NCBI GenBank assembly: GCA_030043395.1
Contig: JASHXW010000529.1
Coordinates: 1 to 14,835 of the forward strand
Length of the DNA stretch: 14,835 bases
Direction of reading: 5' to 3'
From: Streptosporangiaceae bacterium
GTDB lineage: Bacteria; Actinomycetota; Actinomycetes; Streptosporangiales; Streptosporangiaceae
The notes beneath the pieces were generated by a model. It searched no databases. It saw nothing but the letters and a program-made list of their open reading frames with translations, and was not told where the DNA came from. Shown piece by piece: positions 13,233 to 14,835 of the stretch; position 1 is the first letter of the stretch; each line of letters opens with the position of its first letter. Both the position numbers and the translations under genes were made by a program.

Positions 13233-14835
13233 TCACGACCCCGCACTCGGCACCGGCACCAGCGGGAGCGAACGCCCCGGCCCACCCCGCACGGACATGC
13301 ACACCCCGTCCGAGGCAGTGGCCGCGGCGAGCCTTTCGTCCGAAGGGTTGCCGTATGTCGTCGTGCGCTGGCGAAGCTGCCGTCCGATTGGCCCGACCAT
13401 TTCGGCTAGGTCGCTGATCGTCTTGAACGACCCGTTCTGCGATCCGGCCATCCGGCTGATGGTCTCCTCCATCAGCGTCCCGCCGAGGTCGTTGACGCCG
13501 CCGGCCAGCACCTCGCGGCACACGTCGTCGCCGAGCTTGACCCAGGAGCACTGGATCGAGCCGATTGCGCCGTGCAGCATCAGCCGCGAGAGCGCGTGCA
13601 CCGCCCGGTTCTCGCGTCGCGTAGGCCCAGGACGGGCAAGTCCGGCCAGGTAGATCGGCGAGCTGGCGTGGACGAAGGGCAGCAGCACGAACTCGGTGAA
13701 CCCGCCGGTCTTCTCCGCGATCGACCGGATGACCCTGAGATGACCGACCCAGTGAGCGGGCGTGTCCACGTGCCCGTACATCATGGTCGCCGTCGTCGGG
13801 ATGCCGAGGTCGTGCGCGGTCGTCATCACCTCGATCCATGCCGACGTCGGGAGCTTGCCCTTGGTCAGCACCCAGCGCACGTCGTCGTCGAGTATCTCCG
13901 CTGCCGTCCCAGGCAGGGAGTCGACGCCTGCGCTACGAGCGCGTTGCAGCCACTCGCGGACCGGCAGGCCAGTGCGCGCTGACCCGTTCATGACCTCCAT
14001 CGGCGAGAACGCATGGATGTGGATGTCGGGGCAGCGGCGCTTCACCTCCGCGGCGATGTCGAAGTACGCCGTCCCCGGGAGGTCCGGGTGGATGCCACCT
14101 TGCATGCACACTTCGGTCGCCCCGGCCGCCCACGCCTCGGCTGCACGGTCGCCGATCTGCTCCAGCGAGAGGGTGTAGGCGTCGGCGTCGGTCCGGCGCT
14201 GCGCGAACGCGCAGAACCGGCATCCGGTGTAGCAGACGTTGGTGAAGTTGATGTTGCGGTTCACCACGTAGGTGACGTCATCGCCGTTGACGTCCCGGCG
14301 GATGGAGTCGGCCAGGGTGGCCAGGGCGTCCAGTTCAGGGCCGTCGGCGTCAAGGAGCGCCAGTGCCTGGGCGTCGCTCAGGCCTGCGGGATCGCGCTCC
14401 GCGCTGCGCAATGCGGCGGCTATTTCGGAACGCATGCGTTCCGGAACTGAGCCGGGCCGCGCAGCCGCGGCGGCAGCAGCGGACGTGCCGTCAAGCCGGC
14501 CTGAAGCAGCGTCTGGGGCGCGGCGGGCGGCCGGCTCGATCCGCTCGGCGATCTCGGCCCAGTCGCCGTAGACCTCGGCGAAGTCGGCCCGGCGGTCCGT
14601 CGTCCGGCCGGTGACGTCAATCTCGACGTGCAGGTCAGTCCGGCCCGATGCCTCCCCCCAGCCGCCGTCCGGCTCCTGCCACGGCAGACCCGCTGGAAGC
14701 GCTCCTTGCTTCGCCAGCCCGGTCGCCGGGTCGGCGAGCGCCGACACGTGCGCCGCGAGGCGCGGGTCCAGCCACGGCTCGCGGATGTAGCCGGGGTAGA
14801 TCGTCAGGCGCTCGCGCAACTCGAATCCGGCTGCC
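13233..14835 (-). CDS. fbiC: FbiC, FO synthase (C-terminal part: end of CofG domain, linker and CofH domain)
   Basis: FbiC fuses two radical-SAM enzymes, CofG and CofH, that build the deazaflavin FO from tyrosine and a ribityl-uracil precursor. 533 residues are visible and the frame stays open to base 14835, so the gene starts outside the window; full-length homologues have about 850. A TTG at 14819 is internal, since the CofG tail ([14 protein letters not shown]) reads through it. Counting from that TTG residue, the CofG end and linker cover 1-130, with [11 protein letters not shown] and TDLHVEIDV as seen in FbiC and an Ala-rich patch (114-120). CofH follows with its radical-SAM cluster motif C196-X3-C200-X2-C203 (14211-14234), [11 protein letters not shown] and the later TTATMMYGH. 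The CofG cluster motif is not in view. It probably shares a transcript with the DprE1-like gene downstream. Confidence 0.95.
   Translation of the reverse strand, partial: AAGFELRERLTIYPGYIREPWLDPRLAAHVSALADPATGLAKQGALPAGLPWQEPDGGWGEASGRTDLHVEIDVTGRTTDRRADFAEVYGDWAEIAERIEPAARRAPDAASGRLDGTSAAAAAAARPGSVPERMRSEIAAALRSAERDPAGLSDAQALALLDADGPELDALATLADSIRRDVNGDDVTYVVNRNINFTNVCYTGCRFCAFAQRRTDADAYTLSLEQIGDRAAEAWAAGATEVCMQGGIHPDLPGTAYFDIAAEVKRRCPDIHIHAFSPMEVMNGSARTGLPVREWLQRARSAGVDSLPGTAAEILDDDVRWVLTKGKLPTSAWIEVMTTAHDLGIPTTATMMYGHVDTPAHWVGHLRVIRSIAEKTGGFTEFVLLPFVHASSPIYLAGLARPGPTRRENRAVHALSRLMLHGAIGSIQCSWVKLGDDVCREVLAGGVNDLGGTLMEETISRMAGSQNGSFKTISDLAEMVGPIGRQLRQRTTTYGNPSDERLAAATASDGVCMSVRGGPGRSLPLVPVPSAGS

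Noticed and set aside
13190..13285. Longer GTG start of the DprE1-like protein at 13285
   Set aside because: It overlaps the end of fbiC, adds Arg/Gly/Cys-rich sequence absent from DprE1, and ignores the excellent ribosome site before the ATG at 13189.
14817..14819. TTG as a start making a separate CofH protein
   Set aside because: The frame stays open upstream with residues AAGFE that fit the end of the CofG domain, so this is an internal codon of fbiC.

Overview
The window reads as chromosomal DNA of a high-GC actinobacterium. GTG and TTG starts are frequent, there is a WhiB-family regulator, and three genes make the deazaflavin cofactor F420. The gene order manB, DUF3499, zincin-like protein, whiB, fbiA, fbiB matches from memory the Mycobacterium tuberculosis order Rv3257c to Rv3262. 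A large glycosyltransferase and its DUF5719 partner sit between the zincin-like gene and whiB, as I recall for Streptomyces and other filamentous actinomycetes. No mobile element, phage gene, CRISPR array, tRNA or rRNA was seen, and coding density is high. I cannot name a genus.

Left part (1-2283): a phosphomannomutase (manB, C-terminus cut by the window edge) lies behind a small Cys-rich DUF3499 gene on the minus strand. Divergent from them is a zincin-like metallopeptidase-family gene whose HExxH site is degenerate. It ends one base from the convergent DUF5719 gene.

Centre (2285-8760, minus strand): a 1594-residue membrane glycosyltransferase overlaps by three bases the start of a 564-residue membrane-anchored DUF5719 protein. 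The transferase has an N-terminal GT2 domain, a polytopic membrane core, an extracytoplasmic domain, a last membrane helix and a disordered tail of about 570 residues. The tail ends in YEPD-type repeats. The DUF5719 protein opens with a strongly basic Arg/Ser repeat segment. Because manB feeds GDP-mannose synthesis, this block probably builds or exports a cell-envelope glycan, but its product is unknown.

Right part (8929-14835): whiB (minus) is divergent from fbiA/cofD and fbiB (plus, ATGA overlap). The 234-bp region between them has a good sigma70-type promoter for whiB, a direct repeat, a palindrome and a hairpin just before fbiA. Facing fbiB on the minus strand are fbiC (FO synthase, N-terminal part outside the window) and a DprE1-like FAD oxidoreductase 43 bp behind it. 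FbiC makes the FO chromophore, FbiA adds the phospho-enolpyruvyl moiety, and FbiB reduces it and adds glutamates. Most of F420 biosynthesis is therefore here, with fbiD not seen.

Most genes are recognisable. The least explained parts are the glycosyltransferase/DUF5719 pair with its low-complexity cytoplasmic segments, the degenerate zincin, and the regulatory architecture between whiB and fbiA.
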